DNA of 16,385 nucleotides from positions 1-16,385 of the forward strand of contig JAAYZO010000144.1 of the NCBI GenBank assembly GCA_012514865.1, written 5' to 3'. Under the pieces are notes generated by a model. It was not told where the DNA came from. It made no database searches and saw nothing but the letters and a program-made list of their open reading frames with translations. This DNA comes from Lentisphaerota bacterium. GTDB lineage: Bacteria > Verrucomicrobiota > Lentisphaeria > Oligosphaerales > JAFGRS01. Below are positions 8,041 to 14,622 of the stretch, piece after piece (position 1 is the first letter of the stretch; each line of letters starts with the position of its first letter). Both the position numbers and the translations under genes were made by a program.

Positions 8041-8778
8041 ATGGCAGCACAGAAGACCCGCACGACTGACGCGACCACACCAGCCAGCACGACGCCGGCG
8101 GCCCCCGGCGATCCGATCGAGGGCCTCTTTGAGAAGTGGCTCCTGCCGTATGGCCGCCAGATTGCGGTGGCGGTGCTGCTGGTCCTGGTGGCGGTGGCGG
8201 CGGTGCGCATGGCGTCGGCGCGTCGCGCCGAGCGCCTTGGGGCCGGCTTCGCCGCGCTGAGCAAGGCCGAGGACACGGAGGCCCTGCAGGCGGTGGCACG
8301 CGATCACGACGGCAGCCCGGCGGCGGCGCGGGCGCGGCTCCTGGCGGCCCGGCGGCTCTACGACGAGGGCAAGTTCGAGCAGGCCGCGACCGCCTTCTCG
8401 CTGGCGCACAAGGCCGCGAAGGACCCGGCGCTGACCGTGGCGGCCGGCCTGGGCGAGGCCTATGCACTGGAGGCCTCCGGCAAGCCCGAGGCGGCCGAGA
8501 AGGCCTTCGCCGACATCGCCGCCAAGGCTGACTCGCAGGCGATGGTCATCGACGCCTGGCTCGGCGCCGGACGCTGCGCCAAGGCCCAGGGCAAGCTGGC
8601 CGAGGCTGAGAAGTACCTCGAGCGCGCCACGGCCGCCGTCGGCGACAACCAGGTGGCGCAGTGGCGCATCAACGAGGTCCGCCAGGCCCTCCTGGCCAGC
8701 CGCCACGCCACACGCGCCAGCGAGCCCGCGGCCCCGGCCGCCGAGACGCCCGCCGCCACCACCGGCGCGAAGCCCTGA
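8041..8778 (+). CDS. membrane-anchored TPR protein, YfgM-like
   Basis: A 245-residue protein with a Thr/Ala/Pro-rich cytoplasmic N-terminus, one membrane span (about residues 40-57), and a helical extracytoplasmic region. That region has TPR-like repeats (RLYDEGKFEQAATAFSLA, then a repeat around SGKPEAAEKAFADIA, then AQGKLAEAEKYLERA). It ends in an Ala/Pro/Thr-rich tail. The layout of short cytoplasmic segment, single span and TPRs matches E. coli YfgM (about 206 residues), which attaches to the SecYEG translocon and to periplasmic chaperones. That assignment is inferred from architecture. The start at 8041 is preferred because AGGA (8029-8032) is 8 bases upstream; the ATG at 8035 would be only 2 bases away. 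Confidence 0.75.
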   Translation: MAAQKTRTTDATTPASTTPAAPGDPIEGLFEKWLLPYGRQIAVAVLLVLVAVAAVRMASARRAERLGAGFAALSKAEDTEALQAVARDHDGSPAAARARLLAARRLYDEGKFEQAATAFSLAHKAAKDPALTVAAGLGEAYALEASGKPEAAEKAFADIAAKADSQAMVIDAWLGAGRCAKAQGKLAEAEKYLERATAAVGDNQVAQWRINEVRQALLASRHATRASEPAAPAAETPAATTGAKP

Positions 8779-8792
8779 CCGACCCGGCGCCC

Positions 8793-8906
8793 GGCAGGGA
8801 CGGCAGTCGCCCTGCCCGCGGCCGAGGGCCGTCCGGCGTTCCCGGACGTGATGGAGAGAGGCCTTCGCCACCCTGATCCGCGGCCGGCCGGGAAGGGCCG
8901 CCGCGG
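8793..8906. terminator. three hairpins between the TPR gene and the nqr cluster
   Basis: GGCAGGG (8793-8799) pairs with CCCTGCC (8810-8816). CGTCCGG (8830-8836) pairs with CCGGACG (8842-8848). CCGCGGC (8878-8884) pairs with GCCGCGG (8900-8906), with an inner GGCC/GGCC stem (8886-8889 with 8896-8899). This 147-bp gap is the natural boundary between two transcription units, and one of the first two hairpins may terminate the upstream one. No T tract follows either. The third lies just before the nqrD ribosome-binding site and is more likely part of the nqr leader. Confidence 0.35.
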
Positions 8907-8925
8907 GTCAACGGAGTGTCGCAGC

Positions 8926-9567
8926 ATGAACGCGCCACAGCAGAGCGGGCCCTGGGTGTCGACCCTGACGGCCGGCATCACCCGCGGCAACCCGATTCTG
9001 GTCCAGGTCCTCGGCATCTGCTCGGCCCTGGCGGTGACAAACGCCGTGCGGCCGACGCTGGTCATGGGCCTGGCCCTGGTCGTGGTCACCGGCGGCAGCA
9101 GCCTGGTCATCTCGGCCCTCCGCAACACCATCCCGCACCGCGTCCGGCTGATGGTCCAGATGCTGGTCATCTCGGTGCTGGTGATCGTCGTGCACCTGCT
9201 CCTGCGGGCGCACTGGTACGCGATGAGCGAGCGGCTGGGGCCGTACGTCGGCCTGATCATCACCAACTGCATTGTCCTCGGCCGCAGCGAGGGCTATGCC
9301 CTGCAGCACAGCCCGTGGCGGTCCTGCCTTGACGGCATCGGCGCCGCGGCCGGCTATGCCGCCGTGCTGCTGGTCATCGCGATGGTCCGCGAGCCCCTCG
9401 GCAGCGGCACCCTGGCCGGTGTGGCCGTCTTCCCGGAAGGCTTCCAGCCGGCGCTCCTGCTGAGTGCGGCGCCGGGGGCCTTCCTGACCCTGGGCGTGGT
9501 GGTCTGGGTCGTCCGCGCCATCTGGCCCCAGGCCGAGCCCACCGAGCACCCGGAGGCCCTGCCATGA
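8926..9567 (+). CDS. nqrD: Na+-translocating NADH:quinone reductase subunit D
   Basis: A 213-residue polytopic protein of the NqrD/RnfE family. The stretch NPILVQVLGICSALAVT (22-38) and GLIITNCIVLGR (109-120) closely match NqrD as I remember the Vibrio cholerae protein (NPIALQVLGVCSALAVT and GLIITNCIVMGR), closer than to RnfE. Cys32 and Cys115 are the conserved residues that, with two in NqrE, hold the [2Fe-2S] cluster in the middle of the membrane. The ATG at 8926 has GGAG at 8913-8916, 9 bases away; an in-frame upstream ATG at 8848 would add 26 unrelated residues across the hairpin region and is rejected. It is the first gene of the D-E-F-B-C cluster and overlaps nqrE by 4 bases. Confidence 0.92.
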   Translation: MNAPQQSGPWVSTLTAGITRGNPILVQVLGICSALAVTNAVRPTLVMGLALVVVTGGSSLVISALRNTIPHRVRLMVQMLVISVLVIVVHLLLRAHWYAMSERLGPYVGLIITNCIVLGRSEGYALQHSPWRSCLDGIGAAAGYAAVLLVIAMVREPLGSGTLAGVAVFPEGFQPALLLSAAPGAFLTLGVVVWVVRAIWPQAEPTEHPEALP

Positions 9568-10190
9568 TGCCGGAGTCCTCCGAGGCGAGCCGGCTGGCGG
9601 TGATCTTCCTGGCCTCGCTGCTCACCAACAACATCGTGCTCAGCCACTTCCTGGGCATGTGCTCGTTCATCGCCCTGAGCCGCAGCCTGAAGACCGCCTT
9701 CGGCATGGGCCTGGCGGTGGTCTTCGTGACCTTCTGCACGGCGGTGCTGAACTACCTCATCTACTACGGCCTGCTGGCCCCCGGCAATCCCTGCGGCGGT
9801 GCCGACCTGACCTACCTGACCTTCCTGGTGTTCGTCCTGGTGATTGCCGGCTTCGTGCAGCTCGTCGAGATGATCCTCGAGCGCTTCCTGCCGGGGCTGT
9901 ACTTCAGCTTCGGGATCTTCCTGCCGCTGATCACGGTCAACTGCGTGATCCTGGGGACGAACCTCCTGATGATCGAGCCCGACCGCCACTTCGGCCTGGG
10001 CGACGCGGCGGTGTACGCCCTGGGCTCGGGTCTGGGCTACCTGGTGGCGATCTGCCTGCTGGCCGGCATCCGCACCCGCCTCCAGCCGGCGGACGTGCCG
10101 CGGCCGCTGCGCGGCCTGGGCCTGACCGTGATCATCACCGGCCTGCTGGCGATGGCCTTCATGGGCTTCACCGGCATGGTCGACCTCTGA
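9564..10190 (+). CDS. nqrE: Na+-translocating NADH:quinone reductase subunit E
   Basis: A 208-residue protein with about six membrane spans, paralogous in fold to NqrD with inverted topology. Diagnostic segments are NNIVLSHFLGMCSF (22-35), GIFLPLITVNCVILG (117-131) and the C-terminus DVPRPLRGLGLTVI, which follows NqrE (DVPPGLRGLGITFI as I recall it) rather than RnfA. Cys33 and Cys127 match the cysteines that complete the membrane [2Fe-2S] site with NqrD. The start overlaps the nqrD stop (ATGATG at 9564-9569), so either of the two ATGs may be used; translation is likely coupled. Confidence 0.92.
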   Translation: MMPESSEASRLAVIFLASLLTNNIVLSHFLGMCSFIALSRSLKTAFGMGLAVVFVTFCTAVLNYLIYYGLLAPGNPCGGADLTYLTFLVFVLVIAGFVQLVEMILERFLPGLYFSFGIFLPLITVNCVILGTNLLMIEPDRHFGLGDAAVYALGSGLGYLVAICLLAGIRTRLQPADVPRPLRGLGLTVIITGLLAMAFMGFTGMVDL

Positions 10191-10199
10191 GGAGCCGGG

Positions 10200-10219
10200 C
10201 GCGGCCGCAGACGGCCGCG
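10200..10219. other. 8-bp hairpin just upstream of nqrF
   Basis: CGCGGCCG (10200-10207) pairs perfectly with CGGCCGCG (10212-10219) across the loop CAGA. It fills most of the 48-bp gap between nqrE and nqrF and ends 19 bases before the nqrF ATG. With no T run, a role in mRNA processing or in setting subunit ratios is more likely than termination. Confidence 0.55.
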
Positions 10220-10238
10220 GCGACGATTGAGCATCGAC

Positions 10239-11318
10239 ATGACCTACCTGGTGGCCATCGTCATCCTGAGCGGCATCGGCGGAGCCCTGGCCGTGCTCCT
10301 GCTGCTGGCGGGCCGTTACCTCTGCAACTACGGCCCCTGCTCTGTCCAGGTCAACGACCGCGAGCCCTTCGTCGTCGACGGCGGCGGCAAGCTCCTCGAG
10401 GCGCTCTACGCGCGGCGCATCTTCATCCCCTCGGCCTGCGGCGGTCAGGGCACCTGCGGCTTCTGCCGGGTGCAGGTCCTGTCGGGCGGCGGGCCGGTGC
10501 TGCCGACCGAGCGGCTCTTCCTCTCGGAGGAGGAGGTCGCCCGGGGCGTCCGTCTGGCCTGTCAGGTGAAGGTCCGCGAGGCGCTGTCCGTACAGGTCAA
10601 GCCCGACTACCTCGACGTGCGCGAGTACCGCGCCCGTGTGGTCTCGGCGCGGCTGGTGACCCCGGACACGCGCGAGGTCCGCCTGCGGCTCCTCGAGCCC
10701 CAGGCGCTCGCCTTCCGTCCCGGCCAGTATGTGCAGGTCATGGTGCCGGGTCGGCGCGAACCGACCTACCGGGCCTACTCGATCGCCTCGCCGCCAAGCG
10801 CGGCGCCGGACCTCGAGCTGCTGGTGCGACGCATCCCCGACGGCGTCGGTTCGGGCTACCTGCACCGGGTCGATCCCGGCGATGAGGTCGTCTTCACCGG
10901 ACCCTACGGCGACTTCGTCCTCCAGCCCGACGCGGCCCTGGTCTGCGTCGGCGGCGGCTGCGGCATGGCCCCGATGCGGTCGATCCTGCGGCATGTCGCC
11001 GAGACCCGCCCAGGGCAGCCCTGCTGGCTGTTCTTCGGGGCGCGCACGGCCGAGCAGGCCATGTACCGCCAGGACTTCGAGGCGCTGTCGCGGCAGATGC
11101 CGGGGCTGCGGGTGCACTACGCCCTCTCGGAGCCGGAGACCTCGGCGGCATGGGACGGCGAGACCGGCTTCATCCACGAGTCGGTGGCGCGTCACCTCCA
11201 GGACGGCGACGCCACCCAGGTCTTCCTCTGCGGCCCGCCGGCGATGATCACGGCGGCGATGGCCGTGCTGACCGCCAAGGGCATCCCGCGCGAGCGCATC
11301 TTCTACGACGAATTCTGA
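10239..11318 (+). CDS. nqrF: Na+-translocating NADH:quinone reductase subunit F, short form
   Basis: A 359-residue protein, the NADH-oxidising entry point of Nqr. An N-terminal membrane anchor (about 5-25) is followed by a plant-type [2Fe-2S] domain with Cys67, Cys73, Cys76 and Cys108 (SACGGQGTCGFC, then LACQVKV). Next come a ferredoxin reductase-type FAD domain with RAYS (178-181) and an NADH domain with GGGCGMAP (238-245) and CGPP (331-334), ending in an aromatic residue (Phe359). Typical NqrF is about 408 residues; this one goes directly from GQYVQVMVPGRREP to YRAYS and so lacks the roughly 40-residue loop that interrupts the FAD domain in NqrF of Vibrio. The ATG at 10239 is chosen; an in-frame TTG lies at 10227 and the Shine-Dalgarno sequence is weak. 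It stands where rnfB would be in an Rnf operon. Confidence 0.92.
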   Translation: MTYLVAIVILSGIGGALAVLLLLAGRYLCNYGPCSVQVNDREPFVVDGGGKLLEALYARRIFIPSACGGQGTCGFCRVQVLSGGGPVLPTERLFLSEEEVARGVRLACQVKVREALSVQVKPDYLDVREYRARVVSARLVTPDTREVRLRLLEPQALAFRPGQYVQVMVPGRREPTYRAYSIASPPSAAPDLELLVRRIPDGVGSGYLHRVDPGDEVVFTGPYGDFVLQPDAALVCVGGGCGMAPMRSILRHVAETRPGQPCWLFFGARTAEQAMYRQDFEALSRQMPGLRVHYALSEPETSAAWDGETGFIHESVARHLQDGDATQVFLCGPPAMITAAMAVLTAKGIPRERIFYDEF

Positions 11319-11324
11319 GGACAG

Positions 11325-11351
11325 GCCGCGGCCGCTCGAGGCCGCCGCGGC
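11325..11351. other. GC hairpin between nqrF and nqrB
   Basis: GCCGCGGC at 11325-11332 pairs with GCCGCGGC at 11344-11351. An alternative inner fold pairs GCGGCC (11328-11333) with GGCCGC (11340-11345). It ends 11 bases before the nqrB start and again uses the GGCC/GCGG motif. Confidence 0.5.
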
Positions 11352-11362
11352 AGACGACACGC

Positions 11363-12325
11363 ATGAGCACCGACGACACCACCGCAGGGACGCCCCCCGA
11401 CAGCCTCGCCGGCCGCCTGGGACGGCTCGTCCTGGCTGACGACCGCCGGCCGGCCGCCGGGGCACTCCCGGCGGGCGCCGAGATGCGGCGCTACCTCCTG
11501 GCGGCGCTGGCGGCGGCCGTGCCCTGCCTGGCCCTGGCGGCGCACTGGTTCGGCCCGCGCCTCTGGGCCGTCTGGGCGGCGGCGGCGCTCGGCGGCACCG
11601 CCGTCGAGGTCGTGGTGGCGCGGGTGCGCCGGCAGCCGTGGAACGGCGCCGGGCTGGCCTACGCCGCGGTGCTGGCGCTGCTCCTGCCGCCGGGCCTGCC
11701 GCTCTGGCTGATCGGCCTGGCCATGGCCGCCGGCACGCTCTTCGGCAAGGAGGCCTTCGGCGGCACCGGCAGCCACCTGTGCTCGCCGGCGCTGGTGGCG
11801 AAGGGCTTCCTTTTCTTCAGCTACCCATCCTGGCTGACGGCGCCGTCCTTCGGCCATCTCGGCAGCCTGACCCGGGCGGTCGCCGGCGCAGACAGCGCCT
11901 TGGAGGCCGTGCCGGTGCCGGAGGCCTGGCTGCTGGGCTCGGCGGCGACCCTCCTGGCCATGCTGACGATGGCCCTGGCGCGTCCGAGCAACCTGCGCAT
12001 CCTGGCGGCGGTCCTCCTGGCAGCGGTGGCGGTCGCGACCGGCCTGGAGCAGTCCGGCCGGCTGCCCTACGAGAGCGTCGTGGCACTGCTCGGCGCCGAC
12101 GGCTTCCTGGTCATCGCCTGCTTCGTCGTCTGCGATCCGGCCTGCAGCCCGCGCCACGACGAGGCCAAGTGGCTCTACGGACTGCTGATCGGCGCCCTGG
12201 CGGTCCTCATGCGGACCTTCTCGAGCTACAGCGAGGCCATGCTCTGCGCCGCCATGCTCGGCAGCCTCGCCGCCCCGACCCTCGACATCCTGGCCGAACG
12301 GCGTCCCGGGGGGCCGGCGGCATGA
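11363..12325 (+). CDS. nqrB: Na+-translocating NADH:quinone reductase subunit B, shortened, without visible FMN motif
   Basis: A 320-residue polytopic protein of the NqrB/RnfD family. LFGKEAFGGTGSHLCSPAL (126-144) and the following FLFFSYP match the most conserved NqrB segment (FGKEVFGGTG...NPAL...FLFFAYP). CDPACSPRHDEAKWLYGLLI (257-276) with the later APTLD (304-308) matches its C-terminus. In NqrB a DGYSGAT segment follows FLFFAYP and carries the covalent FMN on its threonine. Here that region reads SWLTAPSFGHLGSLTRAVAG (156-175), with no SGAT and no preceding acidic residue. Typical NqrB is about 410 residues. The ATG at 11363 has no clear Shine-Dalgarno sequence; it overlaps nqrC by 4 bases (ATGA). 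Confidence 0.85.
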   Translation: MSTDDTTAGTPPDSLAGRLGRLVLADDRRPAAGALPAGAEMRRYLLAALAAAVPCLALAAHWFGPRLWAVWAAAALGGTAVEVVVARVRRQPWNGAGLAYAAVLALLLPPGLPLWLIGLAMAAGTLFGKEAFGGTGSHLCSPALVAKGFLFFSYPSWLTAPSFGHLGSLTRAVAGADSALEAVPVPEAWLLGSAATLLAMLTMALARPSNLRILAAVLLAAVAVATGLEQSGRLPYESVVALLGADGFLVIACFVVCDPACSPRHDEAKWLYGLLIGALAVLMRTFSSYSEAMLCAAMLGSLAAPTLDILAERRPGGPAA

Positions 12326-13533
12326 AGGACCACCCGCTCTACACCGTGCTCTACACGGTCCTGCTCTGCGCCATCAGCGCGACGCTGCTGACCTTTGTGA
12401 ACACCCACTGGGCCGACGCCATCCGCGCCAACGAGCAGTACTCCCGGACCGCGGCCGTGGTCGACGCCTTCGGGCTGGGCGCAGCCGAGGCGACGCGGTC
12501 GCAGGTCCTGGAGGCGTACACCACCTGCATCCGCGTCCGCCGCCGCGGCGAGATGGAGGTCATGGAGGCGCACCGCGACGGCGCCCTGATCGGCTACGGC
12601 CTGGACCTGGTCACGGCGGGAAAGTACGGCATCATTCGCGGCATCGTGGCAATCTCGGCGGAGAAGGACCGCCTCCTGGGCCTGCGCATCTACCAGCAGA
12701 ACGAGACGCCCGGCCTCGGCGGCCGCATCGCCGAGCCGGCCTGGCTGGCGCAGTTCAGCGGCAAGCCCCTGTCGACCCCCGAGGGCGCCGGCATCGTCAT
12801 CAGCAGCACCGTACGCGGACCCCATGTCGTCGACGCCATCACCGGGGCCTCGAAGACCACCTTCAGCCTGGGCCAGGCACTGAATAGCGCCATCGCCAGC
12901 TTCCTGGCCGGCGGCGCGGCCATGGAGCCGCTCGACCTCGACCTGACCACCGACGCGGTCACCCGCGCCACCCCCGGCTACCCGAAGAACCTCCAGGCGC
13001 CGCCCCACCTGCGCGAAGAAGTCCGCCGCGCCGATTTCATGGTGCCGAAGGGCCTGCGCAACCTGGCCCAGGGCCGACCGGTGACCTCGAGCCTGACCGA
13101 AGAGCCCATCATCGGCGAGCTCTCGCAGCTCACCGACGGCATCCGCCGCAGCGGTGAGTTCGATTTCGTCGAGTTCGACCCCGACCCGCAGTGGGCCCAG
13201 GTCGACCTCGGGGCGATGCATACCCTGCACGGCATCGTCATCTGGCATTACTACAAGAACCCGGTGATCTACAACGACGTCATCGTGCAGATCGCCGACG
13301 ACACGGAGTTCCAGAGCAACGTGCGGACGGTGTTCAACAACGACCACGACAACTCCAGCGGCATGGGCCAGGGCAGCGATACGGCCTTCTTCGCGCGCTG
13401 GTGGGGCGAGATCGTCGACCTGCGCGGGCCGGCCAAGGAGGGCACCCCGGCGCGCTGCATCCGCGTCTGGACCAACGGCGCCTGCGGCGGCGAGCCGACG
13501 CGCCTGGTGGAGATCCAGGCCTTCGGAAAGTAG
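12322..13533 (+). CDS. nqrC: NqrC-type subunit fused to a C-terminal discoidin-like domain
   Basis: A 403-residue protein. Residues 1-200 are an NqrC/RnfG subunit: an N-terminal membrane span (about 7-26), the FMN-binding domain with ETPGLGG (128-134) as in NqrC, and a flavinylation-type motif DAITGAS (171-177). Ser177 occupies the position of the FMN-bearing threonine of SGAT. A linker (about 201-246) leads to an extra domain (247-402) containing WAQVDLG, GIVIWHY, VIVQIADDTEF, FNNDHDN and a terminal EIQAFG. This pattern resembles discoidin/F5/8 type C-like beta-sandwich domains. Plain NqrC proteins are about 260 residues. The domain is clearly related to the protein at 13920-14609. The fused part would lie outside the inner membrane. 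The ATG at 12322 overlaps the nqrB stop. Confidence 0.88.
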   Translation: MKDHPLYTVLYTVLLCAISATLLTFVNTHWADAIRANEQYSRTAAVVDAFGLGAAEATRSQVLEAYTTCIRVRRRGEMEVMEAHRDGALIGYGLDLVTAGKYGIIRGIVAISAEKDRLLGLRIYQQNETPGLGGRIAEPAWLAQFSGKPLSTPEGAGIVISSTVRGPHVVDAITGASKTTFSLGQALNSAIASFLAGGAAMEPLDLDLTTDAVTRATPGYPKNLQAPPHLREEVRRADFMVPKGLRNLAQGRPVTSSLTEEPIIGELSQLTDGIRRSGEFDFVEFDPDPQWAQVDLGAMHTLHGIVIWHYYKNPVIYNDVIVQIADDTEFQSNVRTVFNNDHDNSSGMGQGSDTAFFARWWGEIVDLRGPAKEGTPARCIRVWTNGACGGEPTRLVEIQAFGK

Positions 13534-13547
13534 ATTGCGGCACGGCG

Positions 13548-13569
13548 GGCCGCGGCGCCGGCGGCGGCC
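13548..13569. terminator. GC hairpin after nqrC
   Basis: GGCCGC (13548-13553) pairs with GCGGCC (13564-13569), beginning 15 bases after the nqrC stop. It is placed where the nqr transcript would end, but without a T tract termination is only a possibility. Confidence 0.35.
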
Positions 13570-13612
13570 GCTCGTATGGAAGATCGCGTTGTGTTGCGGC
13601 TACGGACTCCGG

Positions 13613-13730
13613 GTCAGAGTACCGCGTTCACGCGGATAGTGTGCGCCGTGGCTTCAGCCCGGCGCAGCCACGAATGTTGCCGCGGCCTAAAGGCACGCGG
13701 CACGCTTCCGGCTGAAGCCGGCACTCTGAC
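13613..13730. repeat. REP-like palindromic element A
   Basis: The ends are GTCAGAGT (13613-13620) and its reverse complement ACTCTGAC (13723-13730). Inside are three stem-loops. CGTGGC/GCCACG is at 13647-13672. TGCCGCG/CGCGGCA is at 13678-13702 with an inner GCCT/AGGC stem. CCGGC-TGAA-GCCGG is at 13708-13721. GGCTTCAGCC (13650-13659) is also the reverse complement of GGCTGAAGCC (13710-13719). This is the structure of REP/BIME-type dispersed repeats mobilised by RAYT transposases; similar sequences are familiar to me from PVC and related genomes, but copy number here cannot be tested. Confidence 0.65.
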
Positions 13731-13773
13731 GGAGATGGCGCTGTGAGCGATCGTCCGCCTTGTTCTATCCGGC

Positions 13774-13854
13774 GCCCTGAAAGGGCATCATTCATCAGCC
13801 CAGGGCAACGCCCTGGGAAATCAGAGGTTACGCATCGCAGGCTGAAAGTCTGCG
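13774..13854. repeat. REP-like palindrome array B with CTGAAAG loops
   Basis: Three stem-loops follow one another. GCCCT-GAA-AGGGC is at 13774-13786. CCCAGGGC-AAC-GCCCTGGG is at 13799-13817. CGCAGGCT-GAA-AGTCTGCG is at 13836-13854, with one G-T wobble. The first and third share the apex CTGAAAG with unrelated stems, so the apex is constrained while the arms vary. From memory this order of modules recurs in intergenic regions of planctomycetes and verrucomicrobia; that is recollection, not a search. Confidence 0.65.
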
Positions 13855-13919
13855 ACAAGACCGACGCACGCCACGACGCGACGTTTCATACGAGAGAGTG
13901 TCAACGAGGATTCCGAACG

Positions 13920-14609
13920 ATGATCACACGATATACTCCACGGATGGGGGCGAGCCTGGTACTCGGCGCGGCGCTGGTCCTGCCGGCGGCCCTGAGCGCC
14001 CAGGAGGCCGGCAAGACCGAGCTGACGATCGCCCTGCCCCGGCCGATGTTCACCGGCACCCCGAAGCACATCCGCAGCGCCAACCTCGAGCCGGCACGCG
14101 GCGAGGCCGCCCGGCCGGCAATCCTGGTGCCGACGGGCACCGCCAACCTGGCCGCCGGCGCGGCCGTCACCGGCAGCGACGAGGAGCCGGTCATCGGCGA
14201 GCTGGAGCTGATCACCGACGGCGATAAGGAGGGCATCGAGGGCAGCTACGTCGAACTCGGGCCCGGGAAACAGTACGTCCAGATCGACCTCGGCAGGCCC
14301 GCCACCATCCACGCCATCGTCCTCTGGCACTACCACAGCCAGGCACGCGTCTACCACGACGTGGTCGTGCAGACCGCCGATGACGAGGACTTCATCACCA
14401 ACGTCACCACGGTCTTCAACAACGACCACGACAACTCCGCGGGCCTCGGCATCGGCAAGGACTTCGAGTACATCGAGACCTACGAGGGCCGACTCATACC
14501 GGTGCCCGGCGTCGGCGGGCGCTACGTGCGCTGCTACAGCCGCGGCAACACCTCCGACGAGATGAACCACTACACCGAGATCGAGGTCTTCGGCATCGCG
14601 AAGCCCTGA
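13920..14609 (+). CDS. secreted discoidin-like domain protein, paralog of the NqrC fusion domain
   Basis: A 229-residue protein with a signal peptide (hydrophobic stretch about 9-25, likely cleavage ALSA|QE after residue 27) and a single domain. The domain has NLAAGAAVTGS (76-86), YVQIDLG (119-125), AIVLWHYHSQARVYHDVVVQ (132-151), VFNNDHDNS (165-173) and EIEVFG (220-225). The order and wording match the C-terminal domain of the preceding NqrC fusion throughout, and the shared stretch starts in the linker (ILVPTGTANLAAG here, FMVPKGLRNLAQG there). At DNA level a 24-base stretch is identical (13333-13356 and 14415-14438). The ATG at 13920 has GAGGA at 13906-13910, 9 bases away. Discoidin-like domains usually bind carbohydrates or other surface ligands; the ligand is unknown here. 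Confidence 0.85.
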   Translation: MITRYTPRMGASLVLGAALVLPAALSAQEAGKTELTIALPRPMFTGTPKHIRSANLEPARGEAARPAILVPTGTANLAAGAAVTGSDEEPVIGELELITDGDKEGIEGSYVELGPGKQYVQIDLGRPATIHAIVLWHYHSQARVYHDVVVQTADDEDFITNVTTVFNNDHDNSAGLGIGKDFEYIETYEGRLIPVPGVGGRYVRCYSRGNTSDEMNHYTEIEVFGIAKP

Positions 14610-14622
14610 GCGATCACGGCGG

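Larger units (their letters stand above)
13534..13919. other. gene-free gap packed with palindromes
   Basis: This 386-bp gap between the nqrC fusion gene and its paralog holds no supported gene; an open frame from GTG 13743 runs through the repeats into the downstream gene and is not a credible start. It contains a GC hairpin after the nqrC stop (13548-13569), a REP-like element bounded by inverted GTCAGAGT/ACTCTGAC (13613-13730), a second group of three stem-loops (13774-13854), and a short leader with GAGGA at 13906-13910. Confidence 0.7.

Noticed and set aside
6347..8467. 706-codon open frame on the - strand opposite the ABC ATPase and TPR genes
   Set aside because: Low-complexity Arg/Gly/Ala sequence spanning several true genes and gaps; no motif seen.
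9354..11465. 703-codon open frame on the - strand opposite the nqr genes
   Set aside because: Antisense to three conserved Nqr subunits with intact motifs; composition is of the shadow type.
8926..13533. Rnf rather than Nqr complex
   Set aside because: NqrF-type FAD/NADH/[2Fe-2S] subunit, NqrD- and NqrE-like conserved segments, and ETPGLGG of NqrC all favour Nqr; no RnfB ferredoxin domains or RnfC are present.
13774..13854. CRISPR array
   Set aside because: The palindromes differ in sequence and spacing; there are no repeated identical units with uniform spacers and no cas gene.
13743..13919. GTG start extending the secreted discoidin-like protein by 59 residues
   Set aside because: The extension translates the palindrome array and would bury the signal peptide; ATG 13920 has a good Shine-Dalgarno sequence.
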